A stretch of DNA of 64,000 bases from the NCBI RefSeq assembly GCF_947036855.1, contig NZ_CAMQRY010000001.1, forward strand, positions 44,151 through 108,150, read 5' to 3'. The translations under genes and the position numbers were made by a program. This DNA comes from an uncultured Clostridium sp. (lineage in GTDB: Bacteria > Bacillota > Clostridia > Clostridiales > Clostridiaceae). The notes under the pieces were generated by a model that saw only the letters and a program-made list of their open reading frames with translations, had not been told where the DNA came from and made no database searches. Shown in pieces: positions 8,409-15,451 of the stretch (the stretch's first letter is position 1; each line of letters starts with the position of its first letter).

Positions 8409-10139
8409 ATGTATAAAGAAAAATATGAACAATGGTTAAGTTCTAATATGATTTCAGAGGATCTTAAGGCGGAGCTTATAGCTATAAAAGATGATGAGAA
8501 AGAAATAGAAGATAGATTTTATAAGGAATTAGATTTTGGTACAGGTGGACTAAGAGGAATTATAGGAGCTGGTACTAATAGACTTAATGAAACTACAGTT
8601 GGGAAAGCAACACAAGGTTTTGCTAACTTTTTAAATAATGAGAATAAAGGTAATATATCTATTGCAATAGCTTATGATTCAAGAAATAAATCAGTTGAGT
8701 TTTCAAAAGCAGCGGCATTAAATCTTGCGGCTAATGGAATAAAGGTTTATTTATTTGAAAGTTTAAGACCAACACCTTTATTATCATTTGCAGTTAGACA
8801 TTTAGGGTGTAATGGTGGAATAGTATTAACAGCTTCACATAATCCTAAGATTTATAATGGGTATAAAGCTTATGATGAAAATGGTTGCCAGTTAACTGAT
8901 GAGCCAGCAGAAAAAGTTATAACTTATGTTAATAATATAGAAGATTATAGTGAGATAAAAACTATGAATGAGAGTGAAGCAATAGAAAAAGGACTTCTTG
9001 AGTATATTGGTGAAGAGGTTGATGCTGCATTTATAGAAGAACTTAAAAAAGTTACAATAAGAGAGGATTTAGTTAAAGAAAATGCTAAAGACTTAAAAAT
9101 TGTATTTACACCTATTCATGGTTCAGGGAATGTGCCAGTTAGAAGAATTTTATCAGAACTTGGATATGAGAATGTTCATGTTGTAAAAGAGCAAGAACTT
9201 CCAGATGGTGAGTTCCCAACAGCTCCATATCCAAACCCAGAAGATCCAAAAGTATTTGAACTTGCTTTAAAGCTTTCAGATGAAGTTTGTGCAGATGTTA
9301 TATTTGGAACAGATCCAGATTGTGATAGAATTGGTGTAGTTGTTAAAGATAATAAGGGTGAATATAAAGTGTTATCAGGAAATCAAACAGGAATACTTTT
9401 AACACACTATATAATATCATCTCTTAAAGAAGTAAATAAACTTCCTAAAAATGGGGCTGTAACAAAAACTATAGTTACAACTGAAGCAGTAAGAAAAATT
9501 ACTGATGAGTATGGGGTTAAATTATTTGATTTATTAACAGGATTTAAATATATTGGAGAAAAAATGACTGAGTTTGAAAAAACTTCAGAGTATCAATATA
9601 TCTTAGGATTTGAAGAAAGTTATGGATATCTTATAGGAACTCATGCTAGAGATAAAGATGCAGTAGTTGCAGCTCAAATGATAGCTGAGATGACATTATA
9701 CTATAAGACTAAGGGGAAAACTTTATATGAGGCGTTAGTGGACTTATATAATAAATATGGATACTTTAAAGAAAGTTTAGTATCAGTTACTCTTGAAGGA
9801 AAAGAAGGGCAAGAAAAAATAACTGCTTGTATAGATGCTTTAAGAAATACAACAATTTCAGAGGTTGCAGGGGCTAAAGTTATAACTTCTTTTGATTATA
9901 AATTAAGTACAGAACTTAATAACTTAACAAATGAACAAAAAAACATAGACCTTCCAAAATCAAATGTGTTAAAATATGTTTTAGAGGATGATTCTTGGTT
10001 TGTTGTTAGACCTTCAGGTACAGAACCTAAAATGAAAGTTTATTTATCAGTTAAAGGGCTAAGTCTTGAAGATGCAGATGCTAAGAGTACTCAGTTTGAG
10101 AAAGACGTAATGTCTATAATAAATGAGAAATTAAACTAA
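8409..10139 (+). CDS. Phosphoglucomutase / phosphomannomutase (alpha-D-phosphohexomutase)
   Basis: 576 aa, the long PgcA-type family. The catalytic phosphoserine loop is TASHNPKIYNGYK, the metal loop is GTDPDCDRIGV, the sugar-binding loop is GFEESYGYL, and the C-terminal phosphate-binding loop is RPSGTEPKMKVY. It interconverts hexose 1- and 6-phosphates, feeding cell-wall and glycolipid precursors. PgcA in Bacillus supplies glucose-1-phosphate for lipoteichoic-acid anchors and affects division size. Sugar specificity cannot be fixed from sequence. It stands alone between two terminators; the start follows GTAGGGAGATG. Confidence 0.95.
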   Translation: MYKEKYEQWLSSNMISEDLKAELIAIKDDEKEIEDRFYKELDFGTGGLRGIIGAGTNRLNETTVGKATQGFANFLNNENKGNISIAIAYDSRNKSVEFSKAAALNLAANGIKVYLFESLRPTPLLSFAVRHLGCNGGIVLTASHNPKIYNGYKAYDENGCQLTDEPAEKVITYVNNIEDYSEIKTMNESEAIEKGLLEYIGEEVDAAFIEELKKVTIREDLVKENAKDLKIVFTPIHGSGNVPVRRILSELGYENVHVVKEQELPDGEFPTAPYPNPEDPKVFELALKLSDEVCADVIFGTDPDCDRIGVVVKDNKGEYKVLSGNQTGILLTHYIISSLKEVNKLPKNGAVTKTIVTTEAVRKITDEYGVKLFDLLTGFKYIGEKMTEFEKTSEYQYILGFEESYGYLIGTHARDKDAVVAAQMIAEMTLYYKTKGKTLYEALVDLYNKYGYFKESLVSVTLEGKEGQEKITACIDALRNTTISEVAGAKVITSFDYKLSTELNNLTNEQKNIDLPKSNVLKYVLEDDSWFVVRPSGTEPKMKVYLSVKGLSLEDADAKSTQFEKDVMSIINEKLN

Positions 10140-10148
10140 TAAATAATG

Positions 10149-10179
10149 GGTTGCCCTTTTATAGGGCAGCCTATATTTT
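10149..10179 (+). terminator. Intrinsic terminator after the phosphohexomutase gene
   Basis: 9-bp GC-rich stem GGTTGCCCT / AGGGCAGCC with a 5-nt loop, then TATATTTTT. Confidence 0.85.
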
Positions 10180-10202
10180 TAGCAAAAGGAGTGTAATTAA
10201 TA

Positions 10203-11291
10203 TTGGATTTTAATGAATATTCAAAAGAAAAATTAGCAAAATTACTTTTTATGGAGATAAATGCAGAAGGCTTTTTAAAAGCAATAGGAGCAGAAAAAAG
10301 TAATGTAGAAATAGAGGAACTATACATACCAGTTGACCCAGTACATTTAAACCAAGATGTTAAAAGTGGTTTAAAGCTTGATAAACTTCCTATAAATTAT
10401 TTTATAGAGGGAATGTTTTTTGCACTAGGTGGAGACAAAAATTTAAAATTTAATAGTGATTACAAGAAAATAATTCCTTTAATAAAAGATAGTGAAAAAA
10501 TAGTTAAAAGTCTTATAGCGGATAAGAGTAAAAACAATGAGCTTCCAGATGCACTTGTACTTCTACTTGGAATGTGTGAATATAAAGCAGATAAAGAAAT
10601 ATTTGAAAAAACATTACTTGTTTGCGAAGCATTAAGAGAAGTAAATAGCGAGTATAATGATACGCAAATTATAATTGCAGATAGAGCAAAGGAATTATTT
10701 GAAATAGAGTCATTCCCATATTTATATTCTGCGATTGCACAAAAAGATAAAGAAAATTTAAGTAAGGCAGTAGTTGATATAAATGAATATATAAGACTTG
10801 GTGGAGAGAAAAATTCTGAAATAGAAGCACTATTTGAAGAGATTTCTGATGCATCAGCATATGAAGAAGGAAAAGAAGCCTTAATAGAAGATCCAACAAT
10901 GGCACTTACAAAATTCTTACCACTTGCCGATAAGTTTACAGAAGATGCTATACTTAGATTCTATATAGGAACTTGTTATAGAAGACTTGGGAATTTTGAG
11001 AAGGCTATATATTATCTTCAAGAAAGTCAGGCAATGGATAGTAATATTGTAGAGGTTGTAAATGAACTAGGAATAAACTTTGCATCACTTGGAAGTTATG
11101 ATAATGCTATAAATTGCTTTAGAAAAGCTTTTGAAGGAACAAAAGATGTTGAGATATGTACAAATCTAATTATGTGTTATGTGCATAATAATGATTTAGA
11201 AAATGCTAAGAAACATTTAAAACTTGCTGAGGCAATTAATAAAGATGATGAGATAGTTAAAGAAATTAAAGCGGCATTTAAAGATTTATAA
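10203..11291 (+). CDS. TPR-repeat protein
   Basis: 362 aa, no signal peptide or membrane segment, so probably cytoplasmic. The C-terminal ~120 residues hold at least two or three tetratricopeptide repeats (ILRFYIGTCYRRLGNFEKAIYYLQESQAMD, then VVNELGINFASLGSYDNAINCFRKAF, then LIMCYVHNNDLENAKKHLKLAEAIN). The N-terminal two-thirds is helical with no recognised domain. The start is TTG at 10203, 11 nt after AAAGGAG. fchA follows 24 nt downstream with no hairpin between, so the pair is likely co-transcribed. A scaffolding role is the usual meaning of TPRs; no specific partner can be named. Confidence 0.8.
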   Translation: MDFNEYSKEKLAKLLFMEINAEGFLKAIGAEKSNVEIEELYIPVDPVHLNQDVKSGLKLDKLPINYFIEGMFFALGGDKNLKFNSDYKKIIPLIKDSEKIVKSLIADKSKNNELPDALVLLLGMCEYKADKEIFEKTLLVCEALREVNSEYNDTQIIIADRAKELFEIESFPYLYSAIAQKDKENLSKAVVDINEYIRLGGEKNSEIEALFEEISDASAYEEGKEALIEDPTMALTKFLPLADKFTEDAILRFYIGTCYRRLGNFEKAIYYLQESQAMDSNIVEVVNELGINFASLGSYDNAINCFRKAFEGTKDVEICTNLIMCYVHNNDLENAKKHLKLAEAINKDDEIVKEIKAAFKDL

Positions 11292-11315
11292 AAAAATGGA
11301 GGTAGTAGAGGGAGT

Positions 11316-11948
11316 ATGAGAGAAGTGAAAATTGAGGAATTTATGTGTAACCTTGCATCAGAGAAACCAGCACCAGGTGGTGGTGCTGCATCAGGTATGG
11401 TTGCATCATTATCAGGGGCGCTTTGCTCTATGGTTTATAGCTTAACAATTGGGAAAAAAGTTTTTGATGAGCTTGTTGATGATGATAAAGAATTAATGCG
11501 TGAAAATATAGAAGAGGCTAAAGGTTTTTATAATGAAGCATTAAACTTTGCTAGAAAAGATGAGGATGCATTTAATGCACTTATGGCTACTTATAAATTA
11601 CCAAAATCTACGGATGAGGAAAAGAAGAAAAGAAGTCATGAGATTGAGAAAAAAACATTAACTTGTATGATAGTTCCACTTAGTCTTGCTGAAGAAAGTA
11701 TTAATTTTTATAAAAATATAATGTTTGCAGCAGAAAAAGGGAATAAAAATCTTGTATCAGATGCAGCAATTTCTGCAATTATGCTACATGCGACAATTGA
11801 ATCATCAATTATAAATGTTAGGGTGAATTTAGGATTTATAAAAGATGAGAATATACAAAAAAGTGTAAAGAAAAAGCTTAATATGATAGAAGAAAATAAT
11901 AATATAATGAAAATGGAATGCATGGAAGTAGTTAATAAATATATGTAG
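11316..11948 (+). CDS. fchA: Formimidoyltetrahydrofolate cyclodeaminase-family protein
   Basis: 210 aa, all-helical FTCD_C/cyclodeaminase family. The N-terminal motif KPAPGGGAASGMVASLSGALCSMVYSLTIGKK is diagnostic. FchA converts 5-formimino-THF to 5,10-methenyl-THF and ammonia, linking purine or histidine breakdown to the C1 folate pool; FolD, encoded at 49.2 kb, uses the product. Some family members act as methenyl-THF cyclohydrolases, so the exact reaction is uncertain. GGAGG and GGGAG precede the ATG. A bidirectional terminator separates it from the convergent deacetylase gene. Confidence 0.88.
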   Translation: MREVKIEEFMCNLASEKPAPGGGAASGMVASLSGALCSMVYSLTIGKKVFDELVDDDKELMRENIEEAKGFYNEALNFARKDEDAFNALMATYKLPKSTDEEKKKRSHEIEKKTLTCMIVPLSLAEESINFYKNIMFAAEKGNKNLVSDAAISAIMLHATIESSIINVRVNLGFIKDENIQKSVKKKLNMIEENNNIMKMECMEVVNKYM

Positions 11949-11956
11949 TACATTTA

Positions 11957-11993
11957 AAAAGCCACAAGTTAAGTAAGATAACTTGTGGCTTTT
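11957..11993. terminator. Bidirectional terminator between convergent fchA and pdaA-like genes
   Basis: Perfect 15-bp stem AAAAGCCACAAGTTA / TAACTTGTGGCTTTT with a 7-nt loop; T-rich on the outgoing side of both strands. Confidence 0.9.
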
Positions 11994-11994
11994 A

Positions 11995-12762
11995 CTATTT
12001 ATTAAAATCATTAAGTGATCTAAATTCATATCCTTCGGATTTTAAATGTTTTATAAGACTATCTAAAATTGTAGCATTAGTTTTAGAACAAGCATGAAGT
12101 AGCAATATTTGCCCATTATGAATATTAGACGTTATTTTATTAAATGCATATTCAGGAGTAGGTTGTTGGTCTGTTAACCAATCTTTATATGCAAAACTCC
12201 AAAATACTGATATATAACCAAGCTTTTTAGTTTCCAAAAGGCTTTTATGACTATATTTACCCATAGGAGGTCTAAAGAATATAGGCATTTTATCACCAGT
12301 TATTTTAGTATATTCAACCTCAACTTCTTTAAATTCTTTTGTGAAATTTTCAGTTCCAACAAGTGTTGGCATAGATTTATGTTTTGCTGTATGGTTGCAC
12401 ACAAGATGATTTCCATCATACATTTTTTTTATAAGCTCAGGTTGTGAAGTTATATAAGGCTTTGTAACAAAAAAAGCTGCAGTAACATTATTTTTATTCA
12501 AAGTATCAATTATTGATGGAGTAAAACCATTCTCATAGCCCTCATCAAAAGTTAGATATAAAACTTTTTGCGATTCATTTCCTTTAAATATTGCTATTTC
12601 ATCACTAAGGAAGGGAGCTTCTCTTGGTGAGAGGAGGGTGTTTAAGTTTTTATCAAAAGAATAGTACCAATTTAATTCTTCATTACTTGTAGTAGTAGCT
12701 AAAACTTTAATTGGTGAGATTAAAAATAAAGCTGCTAGTAGTAGAGAAAAAAAGTTTATCAT
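11995..12762 (-). CDS. pdaA: PdaA-type polysaccharide deacetylase
   Basis: 255 aa. The true start is ATG at 12762: GAGGTG lies 6 nt upstream and MINFFSLLLAALFLISPIKVLA is a clean signal peptide. The track's longer ORF is an artefact reaching into ychF. The NodB/CE4 domain shows YLTFDEGYENGFTPSIIDTL (Asp metal motif), HLVCNHTAKH (His motif) and FFRPPMGKYS. The TFDEGYENG form is typical of PdaA, which deacetylates N-acetylmuramic acid to allow muramic delta-lactam formation in spore cortex. The organism's sporulation genes agree with that role. The gene is isolated, with a weak forespore-type promoter candidate upstream. Confidence 0.88.
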   Translation of the reverse strand: MINFFSLLLAALFLISPIKVLATTTSNEELNWYYSFDKNLNTLLSPREAPFLSDEIAIFKGNESQKVLYLTFDEGYENGFTPSIIDTLNKNNVTAAFFVTKPYITSQPELIKKMYDGNHLVCNHTAKHKSMPTLVGTENFTKEFKEVEVEYTKITGDKMPIFFRPPMGKYSHKSLLETKKLGYISVFWSFAYKDWLTDQQPTPEYAFNKITSNIHNGQILLLHACSKTNATILDSLIKHLKSEGYEFRSLNDFNK

Positions 12763-12782
12763 ATATATCACCTCTTTAAACA

Positions 12783-12813
12783 TATTATGTCTATATAAGG
12801 CAAATACTATAAA
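12783..12813 (-). promoter_or_regulatory. Candidate sigma-G promoter for the pdaA-like gene
   Basis: On the minus strand, TTTATA - 18 bp - CATAATA resembles the Bacillus sigma-G pattern TGMATA - N17/18 - CATWMTA (4/6 and full match). The region is AT-rich, so chance is possible. Confidence 0.35.
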
Positions 12814-12851
12814 AAAACTTTGATGGATATAGAGGTAGGATTTTACATCAC

Positions 12852-12880
12852 TTGAAATATAATAAAAGCTAGAGTATAAT
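12852..12880 (+). promoter_or_regulatory. Sigma-A-type promoter for ychF
   Basis: TTGAAA - 17 bp - TATAAT, 46 bp upstream of the ychF start. Confidence 0.75.
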
Positions 12881-12926
12881 TTTATAAGGTAATTAATTAA
12901 GTTTAAAATGAAAGGACTGTACATAG

Positions 12927-14024
12927 ATGAAATTAGGAATAGTTGGACTACCAAACGTAGGAAAAAGTACATTATTTAATGCAATAACAAAAGCTGGAGC
13001 AGAAGCAGCAAACTACCCATTCTGTACAATAGAACCAAATATAGGGGTTGTAAGTGTACCAGATAAGAGAATGGACGTTTTAGAAGAAATGTATGGAACA
13101 AAGAAAAAGATCTATACAGCAATAGAATTTTACGATATAGCTGGACTTGTTAAAGGTGCTAGTAAAGGTGAAGGACTTGGAAATAAATTCTTATCACACA
13201 TAAGAGAAGTTGAATCAATAGTACACGTTGTAAGATGTTTTGAAGATGAAAATGTAGTACACGTAGATGGTTCAGTTGATCCAATCAGAGATATTGAAAC
13301 TATAAGTCTTGAGCTTATATTTGCAGATATTGATGTTATTGAGAAAAGAATGGAAAGAGCTTTAAAAGGAGTTAGATCAGGAGATGCTGCTATAAAAGCT
13401 GAATATGCTTTAATGGAAAGACTTAAAGCACACTTAGAAGCAAGTAAACCTGCTAGAACTTTAGAAGTTACAGAAGATGAAGAGGCTATTATGAAAGGAT
13501 TATTCCTTATAACATCTAAGCCAGTTCTTTATGCTTGTAATATATCAGAAGATGATATGATGGAAGGAAATCTTGAGAATGATATGGTTCTTAAAGTTAA
13601 AGCTTTCGCAGAAGGTGAAGAAGCTGGAACAACTATAGTATCAGCTAAACTTGAAGAAGAATTATCAGGACTTGATGATGATGAAAAGGCTGAAATGTTA
13701 TCAGAGTATGGTTTAGAAGAATCAGGACTTGATAAATTAATCCAAGCTAGTTATAAATTACTAGGATTAATCAGTTACCTTACAGCTGGTGTTAAAGAAG
13801 TAAGAGCTTGGACAATAAAAGAAGGAACAAAAGCTCCTGCTGCAGCAAGTAAAATCCACTCAGATATTGAAAGAGGATTTATCAGAGCTGAAGTTGTAGG
13901 ATATGAAGATTTAGTTGCATGTGGTTCAGAGCCAGCAGCTAAAGAAAAAGGTCTTTACAGATTAGAAGGTAAAGAGTACGTTATGAAAGATGGAGATGTA
14001 GTTCAATTTAGATTTAACGTATAA
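12927..14024 (+). CDS. ychF: Redox-regulated ATPase YchF (Obg family)
   Basis: 365 aa, full length. G1 GLPNVGKST, switch region [21 protein letters not shown], a central coiled coil, and the C-terminal TGS domain ending VVQFRFNV. In place of the NKxD guanine motif the sequence reads YACNISEDD, the NxxE form that gives YchF/Ola1 its ATP preference. The protein binds ribosomes and modulates stress responses. It is monocistronic: a sigma-A promoter 46 bp upstream and a perfect terminator after the stop. AAAGGAC is the ribosome site. Confidence 0.97.
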   Translation: MKLGIVGLPNVGKSTLFNAITKAGAEAANYPFCTIEPNIGVVSVPDKRMDVLEEMYGTKKKIYTAIEFYDIAGLVKGASKGEGLGNKFLSHIREVESIVHVVRCFEDENVVHVDGSVDPIRDIETISLELIFADIDVIEKRMERALKGVRSGDAAIKAEYALMERLKAHLEASKPARTLEVTEDEEAIMKGLFLITSKPVLYACNISEDDMMEGNLENDMVLKVKAFAEGEEAGTTIVSAKLEEELSGLDDDEKAEMLSEYGLEESGLDKLIQASYKLLGLISYLTAGVKEVRAWTIKEGTKAPAAASKIHSDIERGFIRAEVVGYEDLVACGSEPAAKEKGLYRLEGKEYVMKDGDVVQFRFNV

Positions 14025-14034
14025 TATATATTAT

Positions 14035-14077
14035 AAGTAGCTATCAAAGAAAAATTTCTTTGATAGCTACTTTTTTA
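14035..14077 (+). terminator. Intrinsic terminator after ychF
   Basis: 18-bp stem AAGTAGCTATCAAAGAAA / TTTCTTTGATAGCTACTT with a 2-nt central loop, followed by T-rich sequence. Confidence 0.92.
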
Positions 14078-14105
14078 TTGAAATAAAAATAAATGGAAAG
14101 CTAAC

Positions 14106-14135
14106 TTTACAAATAATGGAATTTTATGGTATTGT
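14106..14135 (+). promoter_or_regulatory. Candidate promoter for the XRE regulator gene
   Basis: TTTACA - 18 bp - TATTGT with an upstream TGG giving an extended -10. The expected start point near 14142 leaves only ~9 nt before the TTG at 14151, which argues for a start further downstream. Confidence 0.4.
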
Positions 14136-14177
14136 AAATATAAAGCAAACTTGACATTTGAGATTGAGGTGAGAAGT

Positions 14178-14396
14178 ATTAAAAATAAATTAGAAGCTAT
14201 AAGAAAAGATAAGAAGATAGGGCAGGAGGAACTTGCAAAAGCAATGAGCGTGTCAAGACAAACGATAAGTTCACTTGAAAATGGAAGGTATAATCCATCT
14301 ATAATATTAGCTTTTAAGATAGCTAAGTATTTTGACTTATTAATCGAAGAAATTTTTATTTATGAAGAGGGGATTAAATTTGAAACAAGAAGGTGA
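14178..14396 (+). CDS. Small XRE-family transcriptional regulator (probable AUU start)
   Basis: 72 aa from ATT 14178, consisting of one helix-turn-helix domain: QEELAKAMSVSRQTISSLENGRYNPSIILAFKIAKYF, very close to the compact YozG/HipB-like regulators. The ORF track begins at TTG 14151, but that codon has no ribosome site. GAGGTGAG (14166-14173) points to ATT at 14178, and from there the protein reads (M)KNKLEAIRKDK, the normal family N-terminus. GTG 14169 is a weaker alternative. It overlaps the following membrane-protein gene, an arrangement common for this regulator family, where the regulator often controls its partner. DNA target unknown. Confidence 0.85.
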   Translation: MKNKLEAIRKDKKIGQEELAKAMSVSRQTISSLENGRYNPSIILAFKIAKYFDLLIEEIFIYEEGIKFETRR

Positions 14397-14784
14397 AAAA
14401 AATTTGGGTAGTAAAAAGATTTTAAATGGTGTTTTGGTAATTATAGCAGGAATAATTCAAGGGATAGGCTTGCTTGCATACTTTTTAAGTAAGGATATAA
14501 GAGTTGCAGTTATATGTACGGTAGTAGCAATAGGACTTGGAGGTTTAGTCTTAGCAAATACAACAACAGAAGAAAAAATAGAAATTAATGATGAAAGAAA
14601 TGTTTATATTAGGCGAAAAGCAGTTTCAAGTGCTAGTAATATAACAATACTTATTGAGATTTTTGTAGCTTTTATATTAATGTTTTTGGGTGAAAAAGAG
14701 ATAGCTACTTTGATATTTGGTTTTGTACTAATTAATTCATTTTTAACAGCTATGTTTTTAAAAAGATATGAAAAAAGATTTTAA
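14380..14784 (+). CDS. Small membrane protein partnered with the XRE regulator
   Basis: 134 aa from TTG 14380, chosen because GAGGGG lies 8 nt upstream; ATG 14362 (as in the track) has no ribosome site. Four hydrophobic segments are visible: LNGVLVIIAGIIQGIGLLAYF, VAVICTVVAIGLGGLVLA, ITILIEIFVAFILMFLG and IATLIFGFVLINSFLTAMFL. Between the second and third is a charged stretch EINDERNVYIRRKA, reminiscent of DUF2178-type proteins, which carry a DER motif. The gene overlaps the regulator by 17 nt, so translation is probably coupled. No enzymatic role can be proposed. Confidence 0.75.
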   Translation: MKQEGEKNLGSKKILNGVLVIIAGIIQGIGLLAYFLSKDIRVAVICTVVAIGLGGLVLANTTTEEKIEINDERNVYIRRKAVSSASNITILIEIFVAFILMFLGEKEIATLIFGFVLINSFLTAMFLKRYEKRF

Positions 14785-14791
14785 GTAAATG

Positions 14792-14828
14792 AAAAGGTAT
14801 GAGTTTTATAAAAAACTCATACCTTTTT
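14792..14828. terminator. Bidirectional terminator between the membrane-protein gene and selC
   Basis: 16-bp stem AAAAGGTATGAGTTTT / AAAACTCATACCTTTT with a 4-nt loop; ends directly against the encoded CCA of the minus-strand selenocysteine tRNA. Confidence 0.88.
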
Positions 14829-14925
14829 TGGCGGGAATATGTGAGAATTGAACTCACCAATGATAGTATTAGTACCACAACTAGGTTTTGAAGACCCGTA
14901 GGGACACCAGCCCCTATCTACTCCC
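14829..14925 (-). tRNA. selC: Selenocysteine tRNA, anticodon UCA
   Basis: Read on the minus strand, 97 nt with encoded CCA. Hallmarks of bacterial tRNA-Sec are present: anticodon loop CTTCAAA, a 6-bp D stem AGGGGC/GTCCCT closed by the 4-nt loop TGGT, a long variable arm (TGGTA/TATCA stem), a perfect 5-bp T stem GTGAG/CTCAC with loop TTCAATT, and an extended acceptor GGGAGTAG/ATATTCCC with discriminator G. Two blemishes: a G-A opposition at acceptor pair 8 and a C-A opposition at the top of the anticodon stem. It decodes UGA as selenocysteine with SelB. No selA, selB or selD gene lies nearby. Confidence 0.92.
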
Positions 14926-14938
14926 ATATATCTACTTT

Positions 14939-14967
14939 ATTTTATAATAGTCGATAGATAATGTCAA
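14939..14967 (-). promoter_or_regulatory. Promoter of selC
   Basis: On the minus strand TTGACA (perfect -35) - 17 bp - TAAAAT, with 13 bp between the -10 and the mature 5' end. Confidence 0.75.
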
Positions 14968-15012
14968 AAAAAAATATCGTATTGTAGTATAATATATGAT
15001 ATTGTATATAAT

Positions 15013-15041
15013 TTGTTGAATTAATTAACAAATTATATAAT
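15013..15041 (+). promoter_or_regulatory. Upstream dcw promoter candidate
   Basis: TTGTTG - 17 bp - TATAAT, about 140 bp upstream of the mraZ remnant and upstream of the MraZ-type boxes. Confidence 0.5.
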
Positions 15042-15073
15042 AAAATTAATATTTTCCCAATAGTTTTTTAAAA

Positions 15074-15100
15074 AAAGTGGGTAAAAGTGGTTGAAAGTAC
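15074..15100 (+). promoter_or_regulatory. Three phased MraZ-type boxes
   Basis: AAAGTGG at 15074, AAAGTGG at 15084 and the degenerate AAAGTAC at 15094, spaced exactly 10 bp. This matches the reported mycoplasma MraZ box (AAAGTG[T/G]) and the multi-repeat operator architecture upstream of mraZ. The array abuts the second promoter candidate. Confidence 0.65.
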
Positions 15101-15130
15101 TTGGCAGATAGTGTAAATTATATATATAAG
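15101..15130 (+). promoter_or_regulatory. Proximal dcw promoter candidate
   Basis: TTGGCA - 18 bp - TATAAG, its -35 directly adjoining the last MraZ-type box; the mraZ remnant starts 51 bp downstream. Confidence 0.45.
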
Positions 15131-15181
15131 GATAATTTATAGTTATATAAATTACTAGTATATGAAAAACAGGTGGAAAAT

Positions 15182-15424
15182 ATGTTCATAGGAGAGTATA
15201 ATCATAATTTGGATTTAAAAAATAGAATAATTATACCCTCAAAGTTCAGAGAGCGTTTAGATGATATATTTTATATGACTAAAGTGCTTGATGGATGTGT
15301 ATCATATAAACGAATGGGAAGAATTAAATAAGAAACTAAAAACTTTACTAAACTAAGTAGTAAAGAAAAATGGGACGAATATAATAATGAAAATATTGAT
15401 TTTTCTGAAATTGCAGAAAAATGA
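15182..15424 (+). pseudogene. mraZ: Decayed mraZ (frameshift plus internal deletion)
   Basis: The reading frame from ATG 15182 gives [20 protein letters not shown] and continues to DGCV, the first AbrB-like half of MraZ. It then stops at TAA 15329 after 49 codons. In the +1 frame, [15 protein letters not shown] continues the MraZ helix. Back in the first frame, SSKEKWDEYNNENIDFSEIAEK and TGA 15422 give the normal MraZ C-terminus. The whole second AbrB half (the DKQGRILIP-type region, roughly 50-60 residues) is missing, so both a frameshift and a deletion have occurred. MraZ regulates the dcw operon. GGTGGAAAATATG and the start are intact. Too short for the ORF track. Confidence 0.9.
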
Positions 15425-15451
15425 TGGATTTAGGAATATAAGGAGAACAAA

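Noticed and set aside
12247-12447. 66-aa plus-strand ORF inside the deacetylase region
   Set aside because: Lies fully within the pdaA-like gene on the opposite strand and has no ribosome site or family match.
12763-12972. Track start of the deacetylase at 12972
   Set aside because: That extension crosses the ychF promoter and start; the signal peptide and GAGGTG place the true start at 12762.
15182-15424. mraZ as a selenoprotein or programmed frameshift gene, given selC nearby
   Set aside because: The first-frame stop is TAA, not TGA, and about a third of the protein is deleted, which recoding cannot restore.
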